A DNA stretch of 64,000 nt. It comes from Rhodococcus sp. Leaf247 (GTDB lineage: Bacteria; Actinomycetota; Actinomycetes; Mycobacteriales; Mycobacteriaceae). The stretch's first letter is position 1, and every line of letters starts with the position of its first letter. Position numbers and translations under genes: made by a program. Location of the stretch: the NCBI RefSeq assembly GCF_001426185.1, contig NZ_LMRP01000002.1:310157-374156 (forward strand), in the 5' to 3' direction. Of the stretch, positions 45,216 through 55,807 are shown one piece after another. Below the pieces are notes generated by a model, which was given only the letters and a program-made list of their open reading frames with translations, had not been told where the DNA came from and ran no database searches.

Positions 45216-46142
45216 ATGTTCGCTTTCCTTCGACGACGCGTCTACACCAGCCTCGTACCCCTGCTGGTCGTCCTGATCGGCGTCTTCTTCCTGGCCCGAC
45301 TTACCGGCGACCCCACCAGTCTCTACCTGCCGGAGTCGGCCACCCCCGCCCAACGCGAGGCCTTCGCCGCGCAGAACGGCTTCGACCAGTCCGTGTGGAC
45401 GCAGATGGCCGACTACTTCGGCGGCGTCCTGCATCTCGATTTCGGCGAGTCACTGCGCACCGGTGAAGCCGCGTCGACGATGGCTCTGCGAGCCTTCCCC
45501 GCGACGCTGCAGCTCGCGTTCGTGACGATGCTGCTCGCCGTGATCGGTTCCATCGTCATCGGCTGCTGGGCCGCTTACCGTCCCAACTCGATCGCCGATC
45601 GCTTCTCGAGTCTGCTGTCGATGACCGCGGCCAGCATCCCGGACTTCTGGTTCGCCATCACCGGCGTCTGGATCTTCGCCGTCGTGCTCGGTGTCCTGCC
45701 GACCTCCGGAACCGGCGGCGCCGCCGCCTGGATCCTGCCGATCGCGACCCTGCTGATCCGTCCGCTGGGCGTGCTCACCCAGGTCGTCCGCGGAGCGATG
45801 GTGTCCGCCCTGTCCGCACCGTACGTCCGGCTGGCACGGAGCAAGGGCGCCGGCGACCTGCGCGTCGTCACCCATCACGCCCTGCGTAACGCCGCCGCTC
45901 CGGCCCTGACCGTCGCCGGTGACCTCACCGTCGGCCTGGTCAACGGCGCGGTCGTGGTCGAGGCCATCTTCGGATGGCCCGGCATCGGAAAGCTGATGAT
46001 CGACGCGATCCTGCAGCGAGACTTCGCCGTTCTCCAAGCGGCCGTGCTGCTGACGGCCATCAGCATCTTCGTTCTGAACATCGTCATCGACGCGTGCTAC
46101 GCACTCCTCGACGCACGAGTTCGCGACAAGGCAAAGGTCTGA
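45216..46142 (+). CDS. Dpp/Opp-type ABC permease B
   Basis: 308 residues, six TM helices, BPD_transp family. The long periplasmic loop after TM1 (LTGDPTSLYLPESATPAQREAFAAQNG) is typical of the B subunit; VRLARSKGAGDLRVVTHHALRNAAAPALTV is the EAA-like coupling loop. ATG chosen because GGAAGGG lies 10 nt upstream; a GTG 3 codons earlier is too close to it. It pairs with permease C. Confidence 0.9.
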   Translation: MFAFLRRRVYTSLVPLLVVLIGVFFLARLTGDPTSLYLPESATPAQREAFAAQNGFDQSVWTQMADYFGGVLHLDFGESLRTGEAASTMALRAFPATLQLAFVTMLLAVIGSIVIGCWAAYRPNSIADRFSSLLSMTAASIPDFWFAITGVWIFAVVLGVLPTSGTGGAAAWILPIATLLIRPLGVLTQVVRGAMVSALSAPYVRLARSKGAGDLRVVTHHALRNAAAPALTVAGDLTVGLVNGAVVVEAIFGWPGIGKLMIDAILQRDFAVLQAAVLLTAISIFVLNIVIDACYALLDARVRDKAKV

Positions 46143-46152
46143 GGAGGCCGTC

Positions 46153-47136
46153 ATGACACTCGAAGCAAGCAAGGACAGCTCGGGAATCCCGGTTCCTCCG
46201 GTGCTCCCCCCGGGCCCCGATCCACAGTCCGCGGCGCCGTCGCGCACCACCACGATGCCGCTGTGGAAATTGCTCCTGCGTGACCGCGTCGCCACCATCG
46301 CAGCCGGCATCCTGATCCTGGTGTTCCTCACCGCGATCTTCGGCCCGATGGTCGTCTCCGACGCCGCCACCCGGCAGGACCTCGACCGCTCCAACCTGGC
46401 ACCGTTCTCGATGAGCACCGGCTTCATGAACATCCTGGGCACCGACCCCCTCGGTCGCAGCATGCTCGCCCGGTTGATCCTCGCGAGCCGCACCACCCTG
46501 TCGGTCGCCGTACCCGCCGTGATCCTGTCGGGCATCATCGGCTCCGTCATCGGAATGTGGGCCGGCTACCACCGCGGATGGCGCGAGACCACCGCGATGC
46601 GCGTCGCCGACGTCATCATGAGCTTCCCGTCCCTGCTCATGGCCGTGGTCGTGCTCTACGTCTTCTCCCCCAGCGCCGCCAACATCGTGCTGATCCTGAC
46701 CATCACCCGCATCCCGATCTACCTGCGCACCGCCCGTGCCGAGAGTGCCGAGCTGCGCTCCCGCGTGTTCGTCGACGCGGCCCGCACGTTCGGCGCCGGC
46801 AGCGGCGCGGTGATCCGTCGTCACGTCGTACCGATCCTGTTGCCGACGCTGCTCACCGTCGCCACGCTCGACTTCTGCTTCGTGATGCTCGCCGAGTCGT
46901 CCCTGAGTTTCCTCGGTATCGGCATCCAGCCGCCCGACATCAGCTGGGGCCTGATGGTCTCGCAGGGCCGCACCTACCTGCAGAGCGCCTGGTGGCTGTC
47001 GTTCTTCCCCGGCCTCGCCATCGTCATCACGACGGTGTCCGCGACCGTGCTCGCCGCGTGGGCACGCATCGCCACCGACCCGGCGCAGCGCTGGCGCCTC
47101 ACCCTCCCGCGTTCGAAGAGAAAGGCACGCCGATGA
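46153..47136 (+). CDS. Dpp/Opp-type ABC permease C
   Basis: 327 residues. A Pro-rich cytosolic head (VPPVLPPGPDPQ) precedes six TM helices. It shows the NILGTDPLGRSMLARLILASRTTLSVAV block and the coupling loop RVFVDAARTFGAGSGAVIRRHVVPILLP. Its stop overlaps the start of the first ATPase gene (ATGA). Confidence 0.9.
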   Translation: MTLEASKDSSGIPVPPVLPPGPDPQSAAPSRTTTMPLWKLLLRDRVATIAAGILILVFLTAIFGPMVVSDAATRQDLDRSNLAPFSMSTGFMNILGTDPLGRSMLARLILASRTTLSVAVPAVILSGIIGSVIGMWAGYHRGWRETTAMRVADVIMSFPSLLMAVVVLYVFSPSAANIVLILTITRIPIYLRTARAESAELRSRVFVDAARTFGAGSGAVIRRHVVPILLPTLLTVATLDFCFVMLAESSLSFLGIGIQPPDISWGLMVSQGRTYLQSAWWLSFFPGLAIVITTVSATVLAAWARIATDPAQRWRLTLPRSKRKARR

Positions 47137-48149
47137 GTGCTCCCGCTCTCGCCCGCACCGCGCTCGACGTCGACAACCTGACCGTCGAGATCCGCACCCC
47201 GTCCGGCACCGTCCGCGCCGTCGACGGAGTCTCCTTCAGCGCGAAACGTGGTCGCACGTTGGCACTGCTGGGAGAGTCCGGCTGCGGCAAGTCGATGACC
47301 GCCCAGGCCCTCGTGGGTCTGCTCGAACCCATTGCCGACGTCGTCGACGGAACCGTGATGCTCGGCGACACCGACCTGGTCACGGCCAGCTCCAAGACCC
47401 GCCGCCGCATCGCCGCGACCGAGCTCGCCATCGTCTTCCAGGACGCACTGACAGCGCTGAACCCGGTCTACACCGTCGGCACGCAGTTGGCGGAACCGTT
47501 CCGCATCCACCGCGGTATGTCCGCCAAAGCGGCTCGCGTCGAAGCGATCTCGTTGATGGAACGCGTGGGCATCCCCGAGCCCGAGTCACGCGCGGACTCC
47601 TACCCCCACCAGTTCTCCGGCGGTATGCGGCAGCGTCTGCTCATCGCCATGGCCGTGGCCCTGGGTCCGACGGTGCTTCTGGCCGACGAGCCCACCACCG
47701 CCCTCGACGTCACCGTGCAGGCGCAGATCATGTCCCTGCTGCGCGACCTGCGCACCGAGCACGACATGGCCGTCATCCTCATCACGCACGATCTCGCCCT
47801 CGTCGCGGAGGAAGCCGACGACGTCGCCGTGATGTACGCGGGAACCGTCGTCGAAACGGGACCCGTCGCCGAGGTGTTCGGCGATCCGAAGCATCCCTAC
47901 ACCAAGGGGCTACTGGACTCCGTGCCCGTCGCCACCGTGCGCGGCGAGCACCTCAAGTCCATCGGCGGCACCCCGCCGGACCTTCACTCCATTCCTAGCG
48001 GCTGCGTCTACCAGGCCCGCTGCCCCATCGCTCGCGCCGTCTGTGTCGCGGAGCGTCCCGAACTGCGCTCCGCCGGCGATGTCCGGTGGACCGCATGCCA
48101 TTTCCCCGAGGAGGTGTCCGGTGTCCGTTACGACGACAGTGGAGAGTGA
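47133..48149 (+). CDS. Dpp/Opp-type ABC ATPase D
   Basis: 338 residues. Walker A GESGCGKSMTAQAL, signature SGGMRQRLLIAMAVALG, Walker B VLLADEPTTALDVT. The C-terminal oligopeptide extension has the Cys series YQARCPIARAVC, a probable iron-sulfur or zinc site of this class. It drives the permease pair together with ATPase F. The last 29 bp overlap the next gene. Confidence 0.9.
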   Translation: MSAPALARTALDVDNLTVEIRTPSGTVRAVDGVSFSAKRGRTLALLGESGCGKSMTAQALVGLLEPIADVVDGTVMLGDTDLVTASSKTRRRIAATELAIVFQDALTALNPVYTVGTQLAEPFRIHRGMSAKAARVEAISLMERVGIPEPESRADSYPHQFSGGMRQRLLIAMAVALGPTVLLADEPTTALDVTVQAQIMSLLRDLRTEHDMAVILITHDLALVAEEADDVAVMYAGTVVETGPVAEVFGDPKHPYTKGLLDSVPVATVRGEHLKSIGGTPPDLHSIPSGCVYQARCPIARAVCVAERPELRSAGDVRWTACHFPEEVSGVRYDDSGE

Positions 48150-49152
48150 GGCCGCGGCCACGCAGGCCGCACCGTTGCTCGAGGTCCGTGGAGTGTCCAA
48201 GACGTTCGATGTCGCGGCCGGCAGCGGAGGCCACAAGAAGCTGCGCGCACTCGACGGCATCGACCTGACGCTGCGCCGAGGCGAAACACTGGGACTGGTC
48301 GGTGAATCCGGCTGCGGCAAGTCCACTCTCGCGCGCACGCTGATGATGCTCGAGCGCCCCGATACGGGCACCGTGTCCTGGGACGGCGTCGACCCGTTCA
48401 GTCTCAAGGGCAAGGAGCTGCTGGCGTGGCGTCGGCGGATCCAGATGGTGTTCCAGGACCCGTACGGCTCCCTGAACTCCCGCATGTCGGCCGCCGAGAT
48501 CATCTCCGAGCCCTGGCATACGCACCGCACGATGTACAAGACCAAGCGCGACCGCGCCGCCCGCGTCCGTGAACTGCTGCACCTGGTCGGACTTCGTCCC
48601 AGCGACGAGCACCGCTTCCCGCAGGAGTTCTCCGGTGGTCAGCGCCAGCGACTCGGCATCGCCCGAGCCCTGGCACTCGACCCGAGTGTCGTCGTGTGCG
48701 ACGAGCCCGTCTCGGCTCTCGACCTCTCGGTCCAGGCGCAGGTACTCAACCTGCTGTCCGACCTGCAGAAGGAACTGGGCATCAGCTACGTCTTCATTTC
48801 GCACGACCTGTCGGTGGTGCGGCACGTCGCCGACCGAGTCGCCGTCATGTACCTCGGCCGCATCATCGAAACCGGACCGACAGACGACGTCTTCGACCAT
48901 CCCACGCACCCGTACACCGAGGCACTGATGTCGGCAGCCCCGACGCTGGATCCCTCGACCCGGCGTTCGCGCATCCTCCTGGAGGGCGAGGTACCGTCGC
49001 CTCTGAACCCGCCGTCGGGCTGCCGTTTCCGCACGCGCTGCGCTCACGCGACGGACGTCTGCTCGACGGGCATTCCCCCGACGGTCGGCCGTCTCGGGAA
49101 CCTGCACATCGCGGAATGCCACCACCCCAGATCGGACGCCTTGCCCGTATGA
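48121..49152 (+). CDS. Dpp/Opp-type ABC ATPase F
   Basis: 343 residues. Walker A GESGCGKSTLARTL, signature SGGQRQRLGIARALALD, Walker B VVVCDEPVSALDLS, and the Cys-containing tail CRFRTRCAHATDVC. The GTG start lies inside the ATPase D gene with GAGGAGG 6 nt upstream; this gives the usual family N-terminus. The stop overlaps the exporter start (ATGA). Confidence 0.9.
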   Translation: MSVTTTVESEAAATQAAPLLEVRGVSKTFDVAAGSGGHKKLRALDGIDLTLRRGETLGLVGESGCGKSTLARTLMMLERPDTGTVSWDGVDPFSLKGKELLAWRRRIQMVFQDPYGSLNSRMSAAEIISEPWHTHRTMYKTKRDRAARVRELLHLVGLRPSDEHRFPQEFSGGQRQRLGIARALALDPSVVVCDEPVSALDLSVQAQVLNLLSDLQKELGISYVFISHDLSVVRHVADRVAVMYLGRIIETGPTDDVFDHPTHPYTEALMSAAPTLDPSTRRSRILLEGEVPSPLNPPSGCRFRTRCAHATDVCSTGIPPTVGRLGNLHIAECHHPRSDALPV

Positions 49153-49865
49153 CCGGAATCGAATGGACGATTGTCGGGCTCGCCGTGTTCGTCGCGTCCT
49201 GCCTGCAATCGTCCATAGGTTTCGGTATGGGAATGGTCGCGGCACCGATCCTCGCGATCATCGACCCACGGATGGTGCCCGGCACGCTCATCCTGCTGGC
49301 CACGGCGCTGACCGCATTGGTCGTTCTGCGCGAGCGGACCAGCCTGGACGTGCGCGGCGCCGGCTGGGCACTGCTCGGTCGCGTACCGGGAGTGATCGCA
49401 GGCGCCGCGCTGTTGGTCGTGCTTCCAGATCGCGGCCTGTCGATCATGCTCGGCGCCGTCGTCCTCTTCGGAGTGGTCACCACCTCGATCGGCTGGTCAC
49501 CGGCACCCCGACGCGGCTCGCTGATGACGGCGGGTGCGGCATCCGGACTGCTCGGAACCGCCACGTCCATCGGTGGACCGCCGATGGCATTGATCTGGAG
49601 CGGAAGCACCGGAGCGACACTCCGCAGCACCATGAGCGGCTTCTTCCTCGTCGGCTCGATCATGTCCCTGGCCGCGCTCGGTATTACCGGGTCCCTGTCG
49701 GCGCGGTCCTTCGTCGCCTGCGCTCTGCTGCTGCCCGTCGTGGCGCTGGGCTATGTGGCGTCGCGGTGGGTGAATCGGGTGTTGGACAAGCGCCGGCTCC
49801 GGCTGGTGTCCATCGTCGTCTCGGCCGGCGGAGCACTCGTTCTACTGGTCGATGCGCTGGTGTGA
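49149..49865 (+). CDS. TSUP (TauE/SafE) family transporter
   Basis: 238 residues with about eight TM helices. The LQSSIGFGMGMVAAPILAIIDPRMVPG start and the repeated GAASGLLGTATSIGGPPMALIW are the TSUP signature halves. TSUP proteins export sulfite, sulfoacetate or organic acids. Cotranslated with the importer, it may export a by-product or import an anion; it is last in that operon. Its end is followed by a 500-bp gap with a repeat array. Confidence 0.82.
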   Translation: MTGIEWTIVGLAVFVASCLQSSIGFGMGMVAAPILAIIDPRMVPGTLILLATALTALVVLRERTSLDVRGAGWALLGRVPGVIAGAALLVVLPDRGLSIMLGAVVLFGVVTTSIGWSPAPRRGSLMTAGAASGLLGTATSIGGPPMALIWSGSTGATLRSTMSGFFLVGSIMSLAALGITGSLSARSFVACALLLPVVALGYVASRWVNRVLDKRRLRLVSIVVSAGGALVLLVDALV

Positions 49866-49880
49866 CAGTGCGCCCTGTGC

Positions 49881-50272
49881 GGTGAGCACCCTTCGTGGTG
49901 AGCGCACACCCTCTACGGCCGGCTGCACAGGGTGTGCGCTTCCTGGCGGGGGTGTGCGCTCCATCCGCGCAGCGCCATCTGCGAGTGAGGACCGCTGGGG
50001 CCGGCTGGACGAGGTGTGCACCTCACGGCGGGTAGCGCGCTCCTCCGACGCAGCACTCCTTTGCGAGCGCACACCTGCTGTGGTGAGCGCACATCCCCTA
50101 CGGCCGGCTGCACAGGGTGTGCGCTTCACGGCAGGGGTGTGCGCTCCATCCGCGCAGCGCGCGACCCAGCGGCTGCACCACAGTCCTCGCGAGCGCACAC
50201 CTGCTGTGGTGAGCGCACACCCGCTACCGCCGGCTGCACTGGGTGCGCACCTCTCGGCAAGTGTGTGCACAC
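49881..50272. repeat. Array of four tandem imperfect palindromes with 20-bp-phased motifs
   Basis: This fills most of the 500-bp gap between the TSUP gene and gudD. Each unit has a left arm with GAGCGCACACC-type motifs, a conserved core GCCGGCTG (49918, 50000, 50103, 50229) and a right arm with GGTGTGCGCT motifs, so arms are inverted copies. The motif pairs are exactly 20 bp apart: right arms at 49931/49951 and 50116/50136, left arms at 50065/50085 and 50191/50211. Copies 1 and 3 are almost identical over 80 bp; copies 2 and 4 are degenerate. No ORF in it is convincing. Core spacing grows from 82 to 126 bp. See the findings for its meaning. Confidence 0.8.
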
Positions 50273-50328
50273 TACTTCCAGGCCGCCAAACCGATACCCG
50301 CTGAGCATCGCAGCATCCACAAATAGTC

Positions 50329-50359
50329 TTGGACGGGAATGGATCGCGGGTCTTAACCT
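50329..50359 (+). promoter_or_regulatory. gudD promoter, apparently leaderless
   Basis: TTGGAC, 19-bp spacer, TAACCT. The expected start of transcription is about 50366, the GTG of gudD itself, so the mRNA would be leaderless; there is no Shine-Dalgarno either. The CAAATAGTCTTGGAC text around the -35 resembles that of the KGSADH promoter. Confidence 0.5.
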
Positions 50360-50365
50360 TCTTCT

Positions 50366-51736
50366 GTGAGCACCGCCACCGAAACTCCTCGTACCCGTAG
50401 CGCCACGCCTGTCGTCACTGAGATGCGGGTGATTCCCCTCGCCGGCCACGACAGCATGCTGCTCAATCTCAGTGGCGCGCATGCACCGTTCTTCACTCGC
50501 AACCTGGTGGTCCTCACCGACTCCGACGGCCGTACCGGTGTCGGTGAGGTACCCGGCGGGGAACCGATCCGGCGTTGCCTCGAGGATGCTCGCTCCCTCG
50601 TCGAAAATGCATCGGTGGGTAACTATCACGCGGTCCTCAACTCCATGAGGCATGCGTTCGCCGACCGCGACTCCGGCGGACGCGGTGCCCAGACCTTCGA
50701 TCTCCGGATCGCGGTGCATGCCGTCACCGCGGTGGAGAGCGCCCTGCTCGATCTTCTCGGTCAACACCTCGGCGTCAGTGTCGCTGCCCTGCTGGGCGAC
50801 GGCCGCCAGCGCGACAAGGTGCAGGCGCTGGGCTACCTCTTCTTCATCGGCGACCGCACCAAGACCGACCTCGCGTACCGCGCCCCATCGGACGAGAGCA
50901 GTTCCGCCGACAACTGGTCCCGCATCCGGCACGAGGAAGCCCTGACGCCCGATGCCGTCGTCGCGTTGGCCGAAGCCGCACAGGCGAAGTACGGGTTCCA
51001 GGACTTCAAGCTCAAGGGCGGCGTACTCCCCGCAGCGCAGGAAGCCGACGCGGTCCGTGCGCTCGCGGAACGATTCCCCTCCGCCCGCATCACCCTGGAC
51101 CCTAATGGCGGATGGCTCCTGAAGGACGCGATCGAGACCTGCCGTGGTCTGCGGGACGTCCTCGCCTACGCGGAGGATCCCGTCGGGCCCGAGGGCGGCT
51201 TCTCCGGCCGCGAGGTGATGGCGGAGTTCAAGCGCGCCACAGGCCTTCCGACCGCCACCAACATGATCGCCACCGACTGGCGCGAGATGGGGCACACGAT
51301 CCGGTCCGGCGCCGTCGACATCCCGCTGGCGGACCCGCACTTCTGGACGATGAACGGATCGGTCCGCGTCGCGCAGCTGTGCGATGCCTGGGGCCTGACG
51401 TGGGGGTCGCACTCCAACAACCACTTCGACGTTTCCCTCGCCATGTTCACCCACGTCGCCGCCGCAGCACCGGGTGACATCACGGCAATCGACACACATT
51501 GGATCTGGCAGGACGGACAGCGGATCACCACGAATCCGTTCACCATCGACGGTGGTTACCTGACCGTTCCCGAAACACCGGGGCTCGGCGTGGAACTCGA
51601 CATGGAGCGCGTCGAGGCAGCACGCGAGCTGTACGAACGCGAAGGGTTGGGCGCCCGCGACGACGCCAGGGGAATGCAGTTCCTCATCCCGGACTGGACG
51701 TTCGACAGCAAGCGACCGGCCCTGCAGCGCGCATGA
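50366..51736 (+). CDS. gudD: Glucarate dehydratase
   Basis: 456 residues, enolase superfamily, close to the classic GudD. It converts D-glucarate (or idarate) to 5-dehydro-4-deoxyglucarate, the substrate of kdgD. The start has [30 protein letters not shown] as in GudD; catalytic parts are [17 protein letters not shown] (KxK), ITLDPNGGW with metal ligands, and [21 protein letters not shown] with the His-Asp dyad. GTG start. It overlaps the next gene by 4 nt and lies 8.7 kb away from the rest of the pathway. Confidence 0.92.
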   Translation: MSTATETPRTRSATPVVTEMRVIPLAGHDSMLLNLSGAHAPFFTRNLVVLTDSDGRTGVGEVPGGEPIRRCLEDARSLVENASVGNYHAVLNSMRHAFADRDSGGRGAQTFDLRIAVHAVTAVESALLDLLGQHLGVSVAALLGDGRQRDKVQALGYLFFIGDRTKTDLAYRAPSDESSSADNWSRIRHEEALTPDAVVALAEAAQAKYGFQDFKLKGGVLPAAQEADAVRALAERFPSARITLDPNGGWLLKDAIETCRGLRDVLAYAEDPVGPEGGFSGREVMAEFKRATGLPTATNMIATDWREMGHTIRSGAVDIPLADPHFWTMNGSVRVAQLCDAWGLTWGSHSNNHFDVSLAMFTHVAAAAPGDITAIDTHWIWQDGQRITTNPFTIDGGYLTVPETPGLGVELDMERVEAARELYEREGLGARDDARGMQFLIPDWTFDSKRPALQRA

Positions 51737-52707
51737 AAGTCGTTGTCGCCGATCGGAACCTGCTTCCCTACCGCGAATTCCTGGACAGCGGGACGCCCGA
51801 CGGCACCGAGCTGTCTTGGCACGAACGCTTCGACGAGGACGCACTGATCGCCGATCTTGCCGATGCCGACATCCACGTGGGCGGCAAGGTCACCGACGCC
51901 ATGGCGCGAGCCGGCACGCGGCTGCGACTCGTCCAGGTCGTCGGTGCGGGCGTCGACAACGTGGCGCGCGCATCACTTCCGTCGACGACCGTCGTCGCGA
52001 ACACGTTCCATCACGAGGACTCCATCGCCGAGTACGTCCTCGCCGCAGCGATCCTGCTCCGACGCGGGTTCCTCGATCAGGACCGCGCTCTGCGACAGGG
52101 TGTGTGGGCAACCTCCGTCTACGACCAGGCGCTACCCCAACCCCACGCCACTGCCGGCGCGCGGGTGGGTTTCGTCGGTTTCGGCCACATCGGTCAGCGC
52201 TCGTGGTCGCTCCTGCGCACCCTCGGATGCATCGGCGCTGCCGTGACAGGACGCGGTGCCGTCGACGCGGTCGCCCATGGCCTGGACTGGGCCGGCTCGA
52301 CCGACGAGCTCGACAGATTGGCCGACGAGTCCGACATCATGGTCATCTCCGCTCCGCTGACGACTGCGACCAGCGGCATGATCGGTCCTGCAGAGCTGCG
52401 CGCACTCGGACCGCAGGGTGTTCTGATCAACGTCGGACGTGGGCCACTGGTGCAGGAACGTCCACTGTACGAAGCACTCTCGTGTGGCGACCTGGGTGCC
52501 GCCGCGATCGACGTCTGGTACGACTACCCCGGAGTCGGTGGACAGGGAGCCCCCAGCTCGTACCCGTTCGGGGAACTACCCACCGTGCTCATGACACCGC
52601 ACTCCTCGGGCATCACCCGTCGCACCTTCGACGGCCGGTCCCGCGACGTTCTCGAGAACATCCGACGCATCGCCGACGGAGTCGATGTGAAGAATCTCGT
52701 GTCCTGA
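51733..52707 (+). CDS. D-2-hydroxyacid dehydrogenase 2
   Basis: 324 residues. Rossmann part [21 protein letters not shown], then [18 protein letters not shown] with the substrate Arg, and [12 protein letters not shown] with the catalytic His. It differs from enzyme 1 by a longer [16 protein letters not shown] loop before the His. The start overlaps gudD (ATGA), so a 2-oxo- or 2-hydroxy-acid derived from an aldarate is a likely substrate. Its end faces a strong terminator. Confidence 0.84.
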   Translation: MKVVVADRNLLPYREFLDSGTPDGTELSWHERFDEDALIADLADADIHVGGKVTDAMARAGTRLRLVQVVGAGVDNVARASLPSTTVVANTFHHEDSIAEYVLAAAILLRRGFLDQDRALRQGVWATSVYDQALPQPHATAGARVGFVGFGHIGQRSWSLLRTLGCIGAAVTGRGAVDAVAHGLDWAGSTDELDRLADESDIMVISAPLTTATSGMIGPAELRALGPQGVLINVGRGPLVQERPLYEALSCGDLGAAAIDVWYDYPGVGGQGAPSSYPFGELPTVLMTPHSSGITRRTFDGRSRDVLENIRRIADGVDVKNLVS

Positions 52708-52723
52708 TTCCGACATCCCGACA

Positions 52724-52764
52724 CGACGAAGGCCGGTGACCACGCGGGTCACCGGCCTTCGTCG
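52724..52764. terminator. Strong bidirectional terminator
   Basis: Perfect 18-bp arms (CGACGAAGGCCGGTGACC and its complement) close on a 5-nt ACGCG loop, with further CATCCCG/CGGGATG pairing beyond a bulge. It sits between two convergent transcripts, the hydroxyacid dehydrogenase and acyl-CoA dehydrogenase genes. Confidence 0.85.
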
Positions 52765-52772
52765 GGATGGAG

Positions 52773-53903
52773 CTAGGAGACGCCCAGCATCTCGTGATCT
52801 GCCAGGGCCTCGGTGATCACACGGAGGTGATCGTCGACGCTACCGAGCGTGTGCTCGATGGCCGTGAGACGCGAGAAGTAGTGTCCGACAGGGTATTCGT
52901 CGGTCACTCCGATACCGCCGTGCAGCTGGATCGACTCCTGGCCGATCTGCCGGGCGGAGCGCCCGATCTGCAACTTCGCACGCGACGCGACCGTCGGATC
53001 GGGGGATCCGTCGGCCAACGACATCGTGGCGTACAGCGCCATGCTGCGTGCCAGTTCGAGCTGCACGTACATGTCCGCTGCGCGGAACGTCAGTGCCTGG
53101 AACTTGGCCAGCGGCACGCCGAACTGCTTGCGCTGCTTCAGGTATTCCGTGGTGAGTCGCAGCGACTCCTCCATGGCACCGAGCGCCTCGGCAGCGAGAG
53201 CCGCCTGCGCACGGACGTTGGACGCCACGATGGCGGCACTGGCGTCGCCGCCGTCACCGAGCGGTTCGCCCGCGACGTCCGACAACTCGAGCGACGCGCC
53301 GCGCAGACCGTCGTGGGTGCGGTAGGTCTTGCGGGTGAGACCCTCGGCATCTGCCGCGACGAGGAACAGGCCCACGCCGCCGCCGGGCAGCGCTGCGCTG
53401 ATGACGAAGTGATCGGCGCAATCACCGTGCAGCACAGGGTTCTTCACGCCCGACAGTGCCCACGAGCCACCGTCCTCGGTGGCCGACGTCGACACCTCGG
53501 CCGCCGGCCAGCGGGTGCCCGGCTCGGAATGCGCGAACGCGAGAAGGGTCTGCCCCTCCGCGACACCGGGCAGGATGCGCTGACGCTGATCGGTCGATCC
53601 GACCTCGGTGATGAGACCACCCGGGATCAGCACGCAGTCCAGCAGCGGCTCGGGCGCGAGGCGACGACCGATCTCGGTCATGACCGCGAAGGTCTCGACC
53701 GGACCGGCGTCCATGCCGCCGTCGTCCTCCGCGAAACTGAGGCCGAGCAGGCCCAGTTCGGCGAACTGCTTCCAGACCGACTCGGTCCATCCGCGCTCGC
53801 TCTCGACCGCGGCCTTACGCTTCTCGTTGTCGTAGCTGCGGGCGAGCACGTCACGCACCGTGTCGCGCAGCAGCTTCTGTTCTTCGTCCAGTTCGAACTG
53901 CAT
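52773..53903 (-). CDS. Acyl-CoA dehydrogenase, subunit 2 of a pair
   Basis: 376 residues. Fold text includes VRDVLARSY at the start, QALTFRAADMYVQLELARS and the QLHGGIGVTDEYPVGHYFSR loop near the C-terminus. The GGSNEVQRTI motif of the partner is missing here. The two adjacent ACADs complement each other's motifs, as known for mycobacterial alpha2beta2 FadE enzymes of steroid catabolism. The start is 11 nt after the partner's stop. Substrate unknown. Confidence 0.86.
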   Translation of the reverse strand: MQFELDEEQKLLRDTVRDVLARSYDNEKRKAAVESERGWTESVWKQFAELGLLGLSFAEDDGGMDAGPVETFAVMTEIGRRLAPEPLLDCVLIPGGLITEVGSTDQRQRILPGVAEGQTLLAFAHSEPGTRWPAAEVSTSATEDGGSWALSGVKNPVLHGDCADHFVISAALPGGGVGLFLVAADAEGLTRKTYRTHDGLRGASLELSDVAGEPLGDGGDASAAIVASNVRAQAALAAEALGAMEESLRLTTEYLKQRKQFGVPLAKFQALTFRAADMYVQLELARSMALYATMSLADGSPDPTVASRAKLQIGRSARQIGQESIQLHGGIGVTDEYPVGHYFSRLTAIEHTLGSVDDHLRVITEALADHEMLGVS

Positions 53904-53914
53904 GTCGTGCGCTC

Positions 53915-55090
<1,176 letters not shown>

Positions 55091-55189
55091 CTGTGACCTT
55101 TCGAAGTCATTCGCTGATTGTTAGCACCGTACTCCCCGGTAACCAGGCTCGGACAGGGGTGCCGTCGACCGATATTCTGATGTCCGACC

Positions 55190-55807
55190 ATGACGGACCA
55201 CCCCGACTCCGACGCGCGGAACAGCTCTGTCCGAGTGGCCCTCGTGCGTCACGGCGAGACCGACTGGAACATCGACGGGCGTCTTCAGGGATCGTCCGAC
55301 ATCCCGCTCAACGACATCGGCCGACAGCAGGCCCGGGACGCCGGATCCGTGCTCGCAGCCGACGAATGGGACACGTTGGTGAGCTCTCCGCTCTCCCGCG
55401 CGGCCGAGACCGCCGACATCATCGGAGACATCATCGGCCTCCCGCGATCGGCGGATCACGACGATCTGGCCGAACGCCACTTCGGCCGCGCCGAGGGAAT
55501 GACGGGATACGACGCCTGGGCGTACTGGCCGGACGGTCGCTACCCGGGCGCCGAGTCGAGTCACGACCTCGCCGTCCGCGGACGACGCGGGCTGGACCGG
55601 TTCGTGGACACTCACCCGGGCGAGTCGGTAATCGCCGTCGCGCACGGGGGAATCATCCGAGCGATCCTTCACACCGTCACCGGCCACCCCGCCCCACGCA
55701 TCGCGAACGCCGGAATCAGTGTGCTCGTGGGTCAGCGGAGCGGTGACGACGTCGACTGGACGGTCGAGACGATCAATTCGATTCCGGTACGTCGCCGCCG
55801 GCGCTGA
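55190..55807 (+). CDS. Histidine phosphatase (phosphoglycerate mutase-like)
   Basis: 205 residues. The catalytic LVRHGETDWN is followed by SSPLSRAAETADII, HFGRAEGM and AVAHGGIIRAIL with the second catalytic histidine. This is the cobC/GpmB-type branch of phosphatases. The substrate cannot be told; phosphosugars or alpha-ribazole phosphate are known for the group. The C-terminus is RRRRR. Overlaps the convergent GGDEF-EAL gene by 35 bp. Confidence 0.88.
   Translation: MTDHPDSDARNSSVRVALVRHGETDWNIDGRLQGSSDIPLNDIGRQQARDAGSVLAADEWDTLVSSPLSRAAETADIIGDIIGLPRSADHDDLAERHFGRAEGMTGYDAWAYWPDGRYPGAESSHDLAVRGRRGLDRFVDTHPGESVIAVAHGGIIRAILHTVTGHPAPRIANAGISVLVGQRSGDDVDWTVETINSIPVRRRRR

Noticed and set aside
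43488..45434. 648-residue open frame on the minus strand across the binding-protein gene
   Set aside because: It is an antisense shadow of high-GC codon use. The plus-strand frame has a lipobox, SBP_bac_5 text and operon context; the minus frame has low-complexity Val/Asp/Gly/Arg text and no family match.
49866..50304. CRISPR array or small repeat-protein genes in the TSUP-gudD gap
   Set aside because: Units are imperfect palindromes with unequal spacing and no unique spacers of constant length; peptide repeats in both strands only reflect the DNA palindromes.
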